Positions 1 to 10,169 of a stretch of 64,000 nucleotides of DNA are shown in pieces. Location of the stretch: contig OX393557.1 in NCBI GenBank assembly GCA_947650365.1, positions 48,932,418 through 48,996,417 of the forward strand, given 5' to 3'. Positions within the stretch are counted from its first letter, which is position 1; every line of letters begins with the position of its first letter. A model generated the notes under the pieces. The model searched no databases. It was not told the origin of the DNA and saw nothing but the letters and a program-made list of their open reading frames with translations. A program made the position numbers and the translations under genes. This DNA comes from Chamaelirium japonicum (taxonomy: Eukaryota; Streptophyta; Magnoliopsida; Liliales; Melanthiaceae).

Positions 1-261
1 AGCTACCCTGAAAAACCAGGAACCTTGCCCAAGCAAGGTGGCTAGGCAATCAAGCGGTTAGGGGGGCCACCCAGGCAGGCTGCCTAGGAAACACCGCCCG
101 CCTTGGGTGGCGCTGGGGGCTCCAAAACGCCTAGGCGCCTGCTTAGGCTATGTCTAGGCAGTGCTTTGACTGCACTGCTTCCCACTTGATCTCGTGGACT
201 ACACAATACAATATGAAAAGTACATGTAGTTACTCTATACTCACTTCTCTACTATTGCTTC
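1..261. other. Unassigned left edge, GC-rich repeat debris
   Basis: No coding potential seen. The first 180 bases are rich in short palindromic CCTAGGC / GCCTAGGC motifs. Similar AAAACGCCTAGGC text recurs near the end of the MITE at 43847-44275, so this may be the end of a related repeat cut by the window edge. Nothing else is supported. Confidence 0.3.
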
Positions 262-739
262 CTAAGAAGCACTGACACTGGTACGGGGACATGAGTACAA
301 CACAACACGGGTACGTTGACACGGCAAATTCTAAAAAAGAACACGGCAAAAAAATTAATATTTTTTATTTATATTTTATATATGTTTATAATTCATATGT
401 ATTTCAACAATCGAAAAAATATCATAGAAAACGACTGAAATAAAAATTTAATGCATATTGAATCGCAACCGTTAGTTACACCCAGCAGATCGATGAATCG
501 CTTACAGCCCTAAATGGTATGGAAAGAACGGATGTGTTTCAGTTTTCGCTCCAACCTATCTGAAACCTCAGAAGATCAGATAGGTTAAAGCCAAAACTGA
601 ATCGTAATCGTCCATTACAATCAGCCTGACAAGTGAATCGCACTCAGGCTCAAATGGCATGCAAAAGAACCGATGCGATTTAGTTTTGGCTTCAACCTAT
701 TTAATCCTATGAGGTTATAAACTCAGAGGATCAGATAGG

Positions 740-2171
740 CTATGCAGTCAAAGTCGGTAGTCGGCCCTAGTCGGCTAAGGGCCGACTAGGACTAGTTGGG
801 ACTAATTCGGGACTAGTCGGCCAAAACTTATTCTAACCCCTCCCCCTCTCCCTAAACATATATGATATATGAACTAGCATAAATGTTAATAAGTATATGA
901 TATTAGTCGGTTAATAACGATACATACCTTCACACTTCACAGCATGGGTATAAATATATAAGTAACAGTAACAGTCTAACATACCTTCACACTTCACAGC
1001 ATGGGTATAAATATATAAGTAACAGTCTAACAGAACACAGTTGTATTGGCTTCATGCCCACGTCCTATGCTATCAAAGTCGGAACTAGTCCCCGACTAGT
1101 CGCTGGGCGGCATTTTGCCGACCGATTTATTTTGATTTTTTCATTGCTGGGCGGTAGCCCGACTAGTCCCCGACTAGACCCGACTAGTCCCCGACTAACG
1201 ACTGCCGACTAGTCCCCAGGCAGCATTTTGCAAGCAAAATTTTTTTTGAAAGGAGTCTTTGCAAGCAATTTTGTTTGGATTTTTTTACATTGGCTCAAAG
1301 TCTTGAGTAGCAAGACTCACAACTATGGCTCTTCCCTGTAATCATCTGTTGAGCACCTGAGAATCTCCGATAAAAACATAGACAAATAATTAGTTTATTT
1401 GTTGATATTCATATAACCCTATAATCAAAATTGGGGTTGTTCACTGATTAAACATCATCAAACAAACATTGTGATGAATTCTTAGTTCTGAGTCTTTTGG
1501 CATGGGCATGAAGCCAATACAACTGTGTTCTGTTAGACTGTTACTTATGTATTTATACCCATGTTGTGAAGTGTGAAGGTATGTATTGTTATTAACCGAC
1601 TAATATCATATACTTATTGACATTTATACTAGTTCATATATCATATATGTTTAGGGACGGGGGGAGGGGTTAGAATAAGTTTTGGCCGACTAGTCCCGAA
1701 TTAGTCCCGACTAGTCCTAGTCGGCCCTTGGCCGACTAGGGCCGACTACCGACTTTGACTGCATAGCCCACGTCAAAAGACTTAGAACTAAGAATTCATC
1801 GCAATATTTGTTTGATGATGTTTAATCTGTGAACAACCCCAATTTTGATTATAGTGTTATATGGATATCAACAAATAAACTAATTATTTGTCTATGTTTT
1901 TATTTGAGATTCTCAAATGCTCAACAAATGATTACAGAGAAGAGCCATAGTTGTGAGTCTTGCGACTCAAGACTTTGAGCCAATGTAAAAAATCCAAACA
2001 AAATTGCATGCAAAGACTCCTTTCAAAAAAAAAATTTGCTTGCAGAATGCTGCCTGGGGACTAATCGGGCTAGTCGGGGACTAGTCGGGATTCCGCTTAG
2101 CAATGACAGAATCGGAATTAATCGGTCTGCAAAATGCTGCATGGGGACTAGTCTCGACTTTGATAGCATAA
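740..2171 (+). mobile_element. hAT-type MITE, family B copy 1, inserted in family A
   Basis: Starts CTATGCAGTCAAAGTCGG and ends GACTTTGATAGCATAA. It is flanked by a perfect 8-bp duplication CAGATAGG (732-739 and 2172-2179). The uninterrupted family A copy at 37338-38049 reads GATCGGATAGGTTGAAGCC at this site, confirming the empty site. Outside the nested element it closely resembles the copy at 47124-47784. A local duplication of about 60 bp (around 920-1033, TTCACACTTCACAGCATGGG) lengthens it. Confidence 0.9.
1065..1766 (-). mobile_element. hAT-type MITE, family B copy 2, inverted inside copy 1
   Basis: It begins CTATGCTATCAAAGTCGG and ends CCGACTTTGACTGCATAG, so it lies opposite to its host. 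It is flanked by a perfect 8-bp duplication CCCACGTC (1057-1064 and 1767-1774). The family B copy at 47124-47784 reads TGTCCATGTCAGAAG across the same point without interruption. Length 702 bp. Confidence 0.92.
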
Positions 2172-2404
2172 CAGATAGGTTGTGGCCAAATTTGAATCAT
2201 AATAGCTTGTGAGTTGTGACCTGACCCTATATCGAATAGTCCGTCAATCCGCCGTGTCCGTGCGTGTCCAATAAGTGTTCAGTGACTGTCCGACCGTGTC
2301 CAGCTCCCGGAAGCACGTGGGACACGGCACATGCGTGTCCGACGAGTGTTGGTGTCCAACACGGGTACGGGGGGCTTGGGGAATTGTCCGTGCTTCCTAG
2401 ATTG

Positions 2405-2810
2405 CTCCTAATTGTTTTGTTTTTCTACAGTACAATGTGAGCAATCTAACTCCTATAACTCTAGCTATTGTGAGTCTACAGGATCCTTCGTCGTACATTT
2501 CTACCGAACTACAGGTCAAGTCTCTTATATAGTCTATATCCTTTTTCACCAGCCCATCTTAGTGTTCTTAGGCCTACCTCTCCTTGCCGTATTTACTTGT
2601 ATTAATCTCTCCCTCTCCACAAGTACCGCCTCTGATGTATGATTATGACCAAGCCATCTTAATTCAGTTTTTCAAAATCCTACCGTCGATCCTACACTTA
2701 ATCTTACTTGAATTTCTTATTTCTGCTTTTATCCTTTCTAATTTTACCAGACATTTCCCTTAACATCATCATCGCTTCATCATTCATACTTTTTTATGCT
2801 TTTTTTTAAG
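2405..2810 (-). pseudogene. Decayed 3' end of an RTE-type LINE
   Basis: The minus-strand translation holds short islands typical of the C-terminal end of plant RTE LINE polyproteins: MSGKIRKDKSRN near 2760-2720, a GLVI-type remnant of the usual RWFGH motif, and RRGRPKNTK near 2590. In-frame stops and frame changes break it throughout. No reverse transcriptase core is present. Assignment rests on recall of the family motif order. Confidence 0.55.
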
Positions 2811-3137
2811 TATCCAACACTTCGATTGGTAAAACAGAGATGCCTTATAATTTTTCTTTTTCGTCGAGTTTTCCCTAGCATGTGTCTATAACCCAATTAT
2901 ATGTTGGAGCCTACACTATAGCATGTCTAATCTTATTGGAAATATCTTCAGCGATCCCTCCACTCTCTTGTAGAGTGAAAATCCAAGGCGAGGAAAATAA
3001 TCAATATGTGTTATTTCTCGCGCAATGGTTGTGATTTGTCCTCCTTTCTGCATTATATAACTTTGTTTTGGTTATCTTACTTAGTCCTTTGTTCTGCAAT
3101 AATTTTTCTGTATGCCACCAATTTAGTGTGAGCTACT

Positions 3138-3207
3138 GCTCTAGTTTGATCGACACACTACATATACAAGAAGCTCTAGTTTGATCGACACACTACATAT
3201 ACAAGAA
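3138..3207. repeat. Tandem duplication, 35-bp unit
   Basis: Two exact adjacent copies of a unit beginning GCTCTAGTTTGATCGACACA. It lies in otherwise featureless AT-rich sequence, probably upstream intron or flank of the RNA-binding-protein exons. Confidence 0.9.
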
Positions 3208-3541
3208 GCATACTCCACAAAATCTACGCTTAGGCAGCTGCAGGCAACATGCTGATGTCAGTTACACCACAAAGAGTATAAGGTTATGTTGAATGGTGGA
3301 TTAGGGCTGGACAGGGAGAATATGCTCAAAGGGTGTTTGGGTTTAAGTGAAATCGTCAATCCTTAAACTATATAATTGTTCAGTAAATTTATTTGCATTA
3401 TTTTAGTGTAAATCTTGGAAGCAACATGTCATTAAATATGCTTACTCTTGATTTTAGATTTGCTGGTCACGTGGATTTGAATCCTTTACTTTTTCCTTCA
3501 TCAACCTATGCATTCACTAGATAAACTTTTTGTTCACCAAC

Positions 3542-3722
3542 CTTTGACGGCCTTGCATCAAATAGGAAACTTAATGTTGCTGGAGACGATGATCTAGGTA
3601 AGCAGTCAGATGATAAAGGAGAGATTGTCTCTGGACTTAAATGCAAGGTCTGGGTTCAATTTGATAATCATGACGACTTCTGTAATGCAATGAAAGTGCT
3701 GTGTGGACGCTCGATGCAGAAG
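3542..3722 (+). CDS. Exon of a probable RRM-containing protein, AKAP17A/XE7-like
   Basis: The open frame ends at a good donor (CAGAAG|GTAAGA, 3722/3723). It encodes KCKVWVQFDNHDDFCNAM followed by KVLCGRSMQK, which looks like the last strand and helix of an RNA recognition motif. The K-V-L-C-G pattern followed by G-S-R-L-K in the next exon resembles plant homologues of AKAP17A (XE7), a splicing-related protein; this is from memory of the family. The exon's 5' boundary is not certain: the frame stays open to about 3520 and no clear acceptor was chosen. Earlier exons were not found, so the gene may be a 3' fragment or start left of the window. Confidence 0.5.
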
Positions 3723-4370
3723 GTAAGAAGTTGCAATGGAATATCCTTTCCTTCTTAGTGTAAGCTTGTAGTACTGTTTGCTATAATCGTTAACTACTGA
3801 TTCGGTTAGTCTTTCAATCTTTTGGGTTTACTGGGGATGTGACCTAGTATGTCCATAATCTGCAACGAGGGATTATCATTTTTGGTTGTTAGAAGTTCTA
3901 ACGAAGTCCTCATATTTTTGGTAGATGTTTGAGGTCCTTGACCCATTTTAACCATCTGCTGTCGAAAATTTACTCTTACCAAAGATGGAACAATCTACCA
4001 TCAGTTGCTTTGTTACTGTAATCCCCTGTTTTAGATTGATTACAAGTTCTTAATCTGTGACTTTCACTCTCGTTTATCTTTTTATTCATCTTACTGTAAA
4101 CTTCAAGCAAATAGTTCCAAATGCTTGACATTTTCTCTGAGGTTTTAAACACACTTCCAAATTTGTCCATTGCCCAATAACTTCATATTAACTAGAGGTG
4201 CTTGTCCTTTAGCTGCATGTTTCTCCTGGTGGTTTTGTTTCTTCCTCGTTTGTTGTCGGTGAATTTGATGTGGATGATGCGGATTTAATTATATCATAAA
4301 GTTTCCCCTTTTGTATACATTGAAGAGAAAGAGCACTGTAAGCCAACAGATGTTTTATGCTATCATGCAG

Positions 4371-4580
4371 GAAGGATCACGCCTGAAAGTAGACTATGAG
4401 GTTACTTGGGAGAGAGAGGGGTTTTTCCGGAGTGTAGAGCAACGACCGTCGAGGAGTCACATGCAAGAGAGGGGTGGCCAAATACAGGTGCTGGTCGGAA
4501 ATACAAGACATGAAGCTCGAAGACAACAGTCAGAGATTACGCGTTTCGACTCCAATAGTGCACGGCCAAGAAGGTTCAGG
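4371..4580 (+). CDS. Next exon of the AKAP17A/XE7-like protein
   Basis: Acceptor ATCATGCAG|GAAGG at 4370/4371 and donor TTCAGG|GTAAGA at 4580/4581 bound exactly 70 codons, phase 0 on both sides, in frame with the exon ending at 3722. It reads EGSRLKVDYEVTWEREGFFR, then a basic, Arg/Gln-rich tail ending ARPRRFR. Joined to the previous exon the text runs ...RSMQK|EGSRLK..., with no disruption. This is the best evidence that the locus is a spliced host gene. The basic tail fits an RNA-binding or splicing role, but function is inferred. Confidence 0.55.
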
Positions 4581-4684
4581 GTAAGATTTTCTTTGGTACC
4601 AAACACACATGGCCATCTCAACTCTGAAGTTTTTTTAAGCTCTATTTGCATTTAAATGGGGTGAAAAAATTCCATATTTCTTAA

Positions 4685-5207
4685 GGGTGTGTTTGGATGC
4701 GGTACTTTTAGGAGGAATTTGGGGTCAGGGAGAAATTTAAAATTCCGCAGAGGCCATTTTCCTTGTTGGGAAACCAAAATGGGATTTATGAAGTCCTTGA
4801 AGGGATTTACATGAGGAATTCAGCTGTTTCAATAGGCGTTTTTGATAAAATTCCTTCTAGGAGGGATTTGTGTCCTCTAAATCTACCGCCGCTGCTGCCA
4901 CCATCGCGGACACTGCATGCCGTCACCGGAGACCACTACCACTGGTGCCACCTCTCGCCAAAGCCATCGCTGGTCGCCGCCATCACCGTTGCCCACCGTC
5001 ATTGTCGCCGCTGCTAAACACGGCCATCGCCGGTCGCCACCATCACCGCCGCCACCACCACCGTGCACTGCTTGCAATTCCATAGTGACAACCTCAAGTT
5101 TGTAGCCAAAATGAAAATTTGTAAATGAAGAGTTCAAACATGTCATTTGAATTACTTTCATTTTGAATTTCCCTAGTAAAAGTACCTCATCCAAACGCAG
5201 GGGTGTG
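4685..5207. mobile_element. MITE with GTGTGTTTGGATG termini
   Basis: Imperfect inverted ends (GGGTGTGTTTGGATGCGGTA on the left; TACCTCATCCAAACGCAGGG on the right) enclose 523 bp flanked by TTAA (4681-4684, 5208-5211). A TWA-type duplication would suggest PIF/Harbinger, but the superfamily is uncertain. The middle (4885-5070) is a GC-rich block of GCC/CAC triplets, which explains several spurious open frames there. Confidence 0.6.
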
Positions 5208-5514
5208 TTAAAAACTTTAGTAACCATCATTTGTGGACTTAGTAACTTTTGTGGATAGCCATTGGAAATGTTGTTTCTATTTCAAATCTTGCCGTTGAGG
5301 CTTACTTGTATCTGAAACTTGCACACACGGAACTCGAGCTGCCTGATATCAGTGAGATAAATGTCCAAGTCAGGGCCTGCACCAATGTATCAAATGTTTG
5401 GTACTGGTTTCTGGTTACAATAGTCTGATGTCTCCTCATCTGTCGATTTGTTTGGACCTTATATGTTATTTCCTCCGAGTTATCTTCATTTACATTTATT
5501 TCAAACACATGCAG

Positions 5515-5520
5515 GATTGA
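5515..5520 (+). CDS. Proposed terminal coding segment (Asp-stop) of the same gene
   Basis: After a 934-bp intron (which holds the MITE at 4685-5207) the acceptor ACACATGCAG|GATTGA would add one Asp codon and a stop in phase 0. If right, the protein ends ...RRFRD. This is a splice-site inference; without it the frame reads on into the intron to a stop at 4655. Confidence 0.35.
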   Translation, partial: D

Positions 5521-6420
5521 GGGGGATGCATTGATATTGATGATCGAGAAGCTTTAGGGTTCAAGGTACGGGCTGGGCTAAAGTGTGCTGCAACTTGTTT
5601 TAGGCCTGCGATCTCTTTTGGTCACTTCGATTTGGCGGATCTCATGCCAACATGCTTGATAAAAGTTCCAACACCATCTATGTCGAGCCGGCCATCGAAT
5701 TCATCGTGTGGTTCGAAAACCGTATTATGACTGTTGATGGATTCCTTTTGTATATGGTCACTCACTTTGCTGATTTCAATTTTTAGAATGTAATTTATGA
5801 CAAAGGGGATTAGCATGGTTCAAAATTTCCAAACAGTGGTTGTTCAGAACTATATATATTTTGGTTGTGTTGCATGTGTTTTGATCATTAGAGAGATGTT
5901 GGAAGTATTTTACCTGGTCATTTAATCATGGAGGAGCGCCGTGAACCAATGTATCGGTGGACACCTATTTCATGTGGAGTTGTCGCTAATTCTGTAGTTT
6001 TAAGCTTAGCAATTCTTGTGAGTAGTTGAACCCAACGAGACTATCGGCTTATAATGTGTCACAGAGATGAATATAATTTTCTATATCAAATATTATCTTT
6101 TCCCTTGTCGGTGAGCCTTGGAGAGTTTAAACTGCGTAACCAATATGGTTACGCACACGCCAGTTGACCTAAGTTTCCTGCTACCTACATCTGCCAGTGC
6201 CAATCTCAGAGGAGATTGACATCAGCTTGAGAGCCGAGTCAGAAAATTCTTGTCAATCTTTTTTTGGGAGCCTATGTATTAGAACCATACTCCATACTTA
6301 ACCCATCCTAGTTGAGTTAAAACTTTGGATGGTGGAATCGGCGACACCGGTTGCACACAGGTGCCCAGAGCTGGTTCTGCAATTACACCAAATACAAAAC
6401 TATGTAAGATTATTCATTAA
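5521..6420. other. Non-coding stretch, nothing recognised
   Basis: AT-rich sequence without a supported exon, repeat end or RNA gene. It may include the 3' UTR of the gene ending near 5520. Confidence 0.4.
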
Positions 6421-6568
6421 GGGTGTGTTCTTTTCATTTCCACTCACGGAAACCAAAACAGAAATGATTTCTATTGACATAATGACATATATGATATATG
6501 TCCATTGACTTCTTTTCCTCTCCCTTATTTCTTCGAGACAAAATTAAGTGAGAAAAATATGTTTTATC

Positions 6569-6773
6569 TAGGGGTGTGCATCGGTTCGAAACCGATCTAT
6601 TTAGGCAAAACCGAAACCGATCCAACCTAGGTCGGTTTTGAGAATTTGCAATCCGATCCAAACCGATTGAGATTGGAATCCAATCCAATCCAATCCAATT
6701 AAAGTCGGTTTGGATTGGATTGGATGGTCGGTTTGGGCTTTGGCCCATTTGCTTTCCAGTTTCCAACCGGAGA

Positions 6774-6857
<84 letters not shown>

Positions 6858-7567
6858 AGAGGAGTCACAAAACTCACAATCGGAATTGGCGACCGCTAGG
6901 GTTTTCACGAAGACGCCTACCCACACGAAGAGCAGCACTTGCGAGAGATCACAGATCAGAGAAATCACGCCGCGTCGCCGTCGACTCGTCGAGGAGATAC
7001 CGATTGGCGATTGCCGAGGGCCCGAGATGCTCAGATGCCGATTGCCAAGGGCCCGAGATGCTCAGATGCCGTAGCCGTCGACTCGTCGAGGAGATGCCGA
7101 TTGCCGAGGGCCCAAGACGCGTCGCCGCGACGCCACCGACTCGTCTAGCAACAGCCGCCACGGCGCCACAGCCTCTAGGAGACTCGGAGAGTAGGAGTCT
7201 AGGGTTTTTCGTTTTTTAAGCCTCTGAGTCCTGACTCTCTAAGACTCTAAGTGCAGGCCCATCACGTGAATCACTCAACCACGTGATATATATTATATAC
7301 TATATAGTGGACCAGTGGTCCTGAGTAGTGGATACCACAGTTACCACAGTACCACTAAATTTGTAAAATATAACCGGAGTCCGGTTCGGTTCGGTTCGAT
7401 TTAGGTCGGTTTTAAATTGATAAATCCGATAACCGATCCAATCATATCGGTTTTGAGAAATCCCGATCCAATCCGATCCGTTGAGTGTGTCGAAACCGAT
7501 CAAATTCGGTCGGTTTGGTTTGGTTCGGTCGGTTTGGTCGGTTTGGTTTGGATCCTGCACACCCCTA
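6569..7567. mobile_element. hAT-type element, TAGGGGTGTGCA family, copy 1
   Basis: Perfect TAGGGGTGTGCA / TGCACACCCCTA termini are flanked by a perfect 8-bp duplication GTTTTATC (6561-6568, 7568-7575). Subterminal regions are dense in CCGATCCAA/TTGGATCGG repeats. The interior holds an 80-bp (GA)n run and a GC-rich block (6860-7210) that starts with a CTAGGGTTTTC motif, common in plant 5' leaders, and contains repeated GATGCTCAGATGCCGAT units. That block may be a captured gene fragment. No transposase is present. Confidence 0.85.
6771..6854. repeat. (GA)n microsatellite
   Basis: Over 80 bases of almost pure GA inside the hAT element. It creates artificial Arg/Glu and Leu/Ser open frames on the two strands. 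Confidence 0.95.
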
Positions 7568-7802
7568 GTTTTATCTAGTCATTTCCACTGGTTTTTTTTT
7601 GGGAGGAGGAAAATTAAGTTATCAGTTCATTTCCAACCGACTTACGAAAACGAGGTTTTCATCCAAATTTGAGAGGAAATGAAATAGACCGGGTGAGAAA
7701 ATATAGTCGATTCATTACCACCAACTGAAATGGAAAGAACAATGGAAATAGATATGAAGACAGCAGGTGAATCCATTTTCATCCTTGTTTCTGTTATAAA
7801 AT

Positions 7803-7832
7803 ACCCCCCCCCCCCCCCCCCCCCCCCCCCCC
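7803..7832. repeat. Poly-C run
   Basis: An uninterrupted run of about 30 C directly before the SINE-like element. Length is likely uncertain in any assembly. Confidence 0.9.
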
Positions 7833-7834
7833 AC

Positions 7835-8042
7835 CAGGGGATAGGAGAGTTGGCAAAGCAACTGATGCTTTGGTGATGAGGTTGTGGGTTCAACTCTTTC
7901 TCCCCTCGATTTACCTAGGAGTGAAGTGGGAATTGCCGAGTGGGTCGGGCTTCACTCCCGGAGGGATTAGTCCGAGCCTGAAGTGGGCCATTGCCCGAAA
8001 GGTTTCGGGACACCCGCCGATCTCAAAAAAAAAAAAAAAAAC
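7835..8042 (+). mobile_element. tRNA-derived SINE
   Basis: A box-like TTGGCAAAGCAACTG (7851-7865) and a B box GGGTTCAACTC (7886-7896) are spaced as in a tRNA gene. A body with two related GTGGGAATTGCC / GTGGGCCATTGCC phrases follows, and the element ends in an 18-base A run after GCCGATCTC. This is the layout of plant SINEs. The adjacent poly-C hides the left target duplication. Confidence 0.65.
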
Positions 8043-8172
8043 CCCTTAAAAAAAATAAAATATAGATAGATGATGAGCTTGAGAGTTTGGCCCCCAATCA
8101 AATCCGTCATCAACGGAGATGATTTATAATTTTTCATAAAAAGAAACAAGGGAAGTGGAGAACAAGATGCAA

Positions 8173-8823
8173 TCACCCTCTTTTTCCAATCACATGGCCG
8201 GGTTCGGATCTTGGTGAAGCCGATCCCGGCACACCACCCACCCTCTTGGCCTGCGAAGGGGGTGCAGCCACCAGATTAGGTTCTAAGATGGGCACCAGGT
8301 ACCACCATATAGAGGTGCAGCATACTGCAACCATCCTCCCAAACATCACCAAGCTCAACAATATCACAACCATCACCAATGGCCAATAGTACCTATGCCT
8401 CCACCTCCAGCCCTCAACCCACCAAGAGAGGCTCTTCTGCTCCGGTGCAGTCTCCGCTCCCCTCGCCGCTTGCACGACCGCACCGGACTTTGGTGTCGGT
8501 GGCGGCCGCCGGTTATTGGTGTTAGGCGGCTCCGCGTTTCGTTGCTGTGGATCATGGAGCCTACCGACGATCGGGATCCAGTCGTGCGAGTTGGAGTACA
8601 TGAAGTGCACCACCATGGAGACACCCCGGGAACCGGCCTTCGCCACGATCCTCTCCCTCATCGCCTCGAGCTCGGCCCGCACCGCCGAGAACTTGTCGAG
8701 CCCCAGCGTCGAATAGGGGTTCTTGCTGCGGCCACCGCGCCTCTTCTCGCCGTGCCCCTTCGGCGTCCACCGCGCCAATGGGTCCTTGTCGACACGCCGG
8801 AAACCTCCAGTCCCACAGATCAT
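8173..8823 (-). CDS. ZCF37-like plant protein with a C-terminal membrane segment
   Basis: A single-exon frame of 216 codons. The start at 8823 (MICGTGGFRRVDKDPL) is chosen because the CGTG(S/G)F N-terminus is typical of this family. Residues about 33-60 hold the diagnostic KNPYSTLGLDKFSAV plus a charged helix (ELEAMRERI), followed near residue 75 by FMYSNSHDWIPIV. This is the conserved core of Arabidopsis ZCF37 and relatives, a plant family of unknown biochemical role (recalled). Residues about 143-178 are strongly hydrophobic (WPLVMVVILLSLVMFG...) and suggest one membrane helix near the C-terminus. The final 25 residues are low-complexity and may be read-through into repeat sequence. A (CT)n tract lies just upstream (8876-8914). 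Confidence 0.75.
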   Translation of the reverse strand: MICGTGGFRRVDKDPLARWTPKGHGEKRRGGRSKNPYSTLGLDKFSAVRAELEAMRERIVAKAGSRGVSMVVHFMYSNSHDWIPIVGRLHDPQQRNAEPPNTNNRRPPPTPKSGAVVQAARGAETAPEQKSLSWWVEGWRWRHRYYWPLVMVVILLSLVMFGRMVAVCCTSIWWYLVPILEPNLVAAPPSQAKRVGGVPGSASPRSEPGHVIGKRG

Positions 8824-8872
8824 AGCTTTGGTCTGGCTATCGATACAATGTGAACCTCAAGGAAATACTTAA

Positions 8873-8875
<3 letters not shown>

Positions 8876-8917
<42 letters not shown>

Positions 8918-8950
8918 AAGACTTTGATCACATTCTCTCTCTCTCTCTGA
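8876..8950. repeat. (CT)n microsatellite with a short duplication
   Basis: CT runs separated by two copies of TGTGAAGACTTTGATCACAT-like text. It lies about 55 bp upstream of the ZCF37-like start codon, so it may sit in the 5' leader as (GA)n. Confidence 0.85.
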
Positions 8951-9075
8951 AGACTTTGATCACATGGAGGCGCTTATTCAAGATGGTGACATGAATGCCA
9001 TTCAGAGAAGCTTCTATCTATCTTGCGGCTGAATCTTGGTTGGGTGCTGTCTGTTCTGTTCGGTATATATACGTG

Positions 9076-10169
9076 AAAATCTGTTATTAGCCCCCATATC
9101 GCTATCGTTTCTCAATAACTTACTCAACAATCCTTTAGTACCAACAATACCTTTTTTTTTTTTTTTTTTACCCCAAAACCCAAAGCCCCTACTCAGCGTC
9201 TTTTGTATCCCCGACCCAACCCAAGGTTTGTTTAAACTTAGCCCAAGCCCAACCCGTCGGGTTGGCCGGGTTGTGCAAGGTGGGTTCGGGTTAACCCGCC
9301 CAAAGTCGGGTTGGGTTCGGATTGGCCCGCCCAAGTTGCAGCTAGGGGTGGCAATGGGTCGGGTTGTGTCGGGTTCGTGTCGTGTCCAAAACCCCTAGAC
9401 CCGGACCCGACCTGTTTAACTAATCGTGTCTAGATCCTAAACCCGTACCCAACTCGCTAATAAACGGGTAAACACGATAAGACCCGGTAAGACCCGTTTA
9501 CCATCCGGATCTATTAAGTTGACCCGATCCGACCCAATCCGACTCGACCCGACCTGACCCGAAAGACTCACTGGTATTATATATTATAGTATCGGATTGC
9601 TGGTAGACCCGACCCGACACGACCCGTTGAATACTAAACGGGTCTTCTCGGGTCTACCGTGTCCAGACTCTAAACCCGGACACGACCCGTTTATTAAACG
9701 GGTTTATCGTGTTGACCCGTTTACGACCCGAACCCGTTTAGCCTTGACGCATACCCGCTAACTTCGTGTCGGGTCCTGTCGGGTCGAGGAGAAATAATTC
9801 GGGTTGGGCTCGGATTAGCCCGCCAAAATTTGGGCTGGGTTTGGTTGGACTCGGGTTGGGTTCAGATTGGCCCGCCCAAGTTGCAGCTTTACTTGTGCCT
9901 TCAAGTACCAGCCAACTGCATGGGGTTTATTTAAGAGTGAGGTGTATTCAAGAGTGCATATAATTGGGGTATATTTAAGAGGGTATGTGTTTGATTGAGG
10001 TATAATCAAGTTGGGACGGGCCATTTAACTGGGGTGTATTGAAGGTGGGGTGTAAGGGGAAAGGGTATTTTTGGGATAGGAATGGGGTATGAAAAAAAAA
10101 TGGGATGTGTTCAAGTTTGTTGGAAATGGGGGCTAATTACATATTTATGGGGTATGAATAAAATTTCCC
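9076..10169 (+). mobile_element. Mutator-type MITE, family C copy 1
   Basis: Flanked by a perfect 9-bp duplication ATATACGTG (9067-9075, 10170-10178), the hallmark of Mutator-like elements. The right end reads GGGGTATGAATAAAATTTCC; about the first 20 bp of the left inverted repeat are missing, so it starts inside it (AAAATCTGTTATTAGCCCCC). A second copy in reverse orientation lies at 29550-30691. The centre contains a TAGGGGTGGCAA-type block (from 9344) dense in GGGTC/GACCC repeats, also present in the other copy, so that insertion predates the spread of both. Confidence 0.8.

Larger units (their letters stand above)
262..2400. mobile_element. hAT-type MITE, family A copy 1 (host of two nested MITEs)
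   Basis: The left end CTAAGAAGCACTGACAC and the right end GTCCGTGCTTCCTAG are inverted repeats, flanked by an 8-bp duplication with one mismatch (ATTGCTTC 254-261, ATTGCTCC 2401-2408), as expected of hAT elements. Subterminal CACGGACACG-like repeats fill both ends. Removing the nested element at 740-2171 plus one target copy leaves about 700 bp, close to the 712 bp of the uninterrupted copy at 37338-38049. No coding capacity is visible, so it must have been mobilised in trans. Its termini match the 3' end of the hAT transposon in the NDUFS4 intron (57679). Confidence 0.85.
6421..7742. mobile_element. MITE of the GTGTGTTCTTTTC type, host of a nested hAT element
   Basis: Left end GGGTGTGTTCTTTTCATTTC and right end GAAATGGAAAGAACA are inverted repeats. 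With the nested element at 6569-7567 removed, the remainder is about 315 bp. A similar right end occurs at 46600-46665 (CCACCCAAAAGAACAAACCC). Target duplication not clear. Confidence 0.5.

Noticed and set aside
6710-7219. Long open frames on both strands through the GA tract (Arg/Glu or Leu/Ser runs)
   Set aside because: They are made by a (GA)n microsatellite and GC-rich MITE cargo; no domain or family pattern.
7851-7896. tRNA gene
   Set aside because: A and B boxes are present, but no cloverleaf could be drawn and a poly-A-tailed body follows; a SINE fits better.
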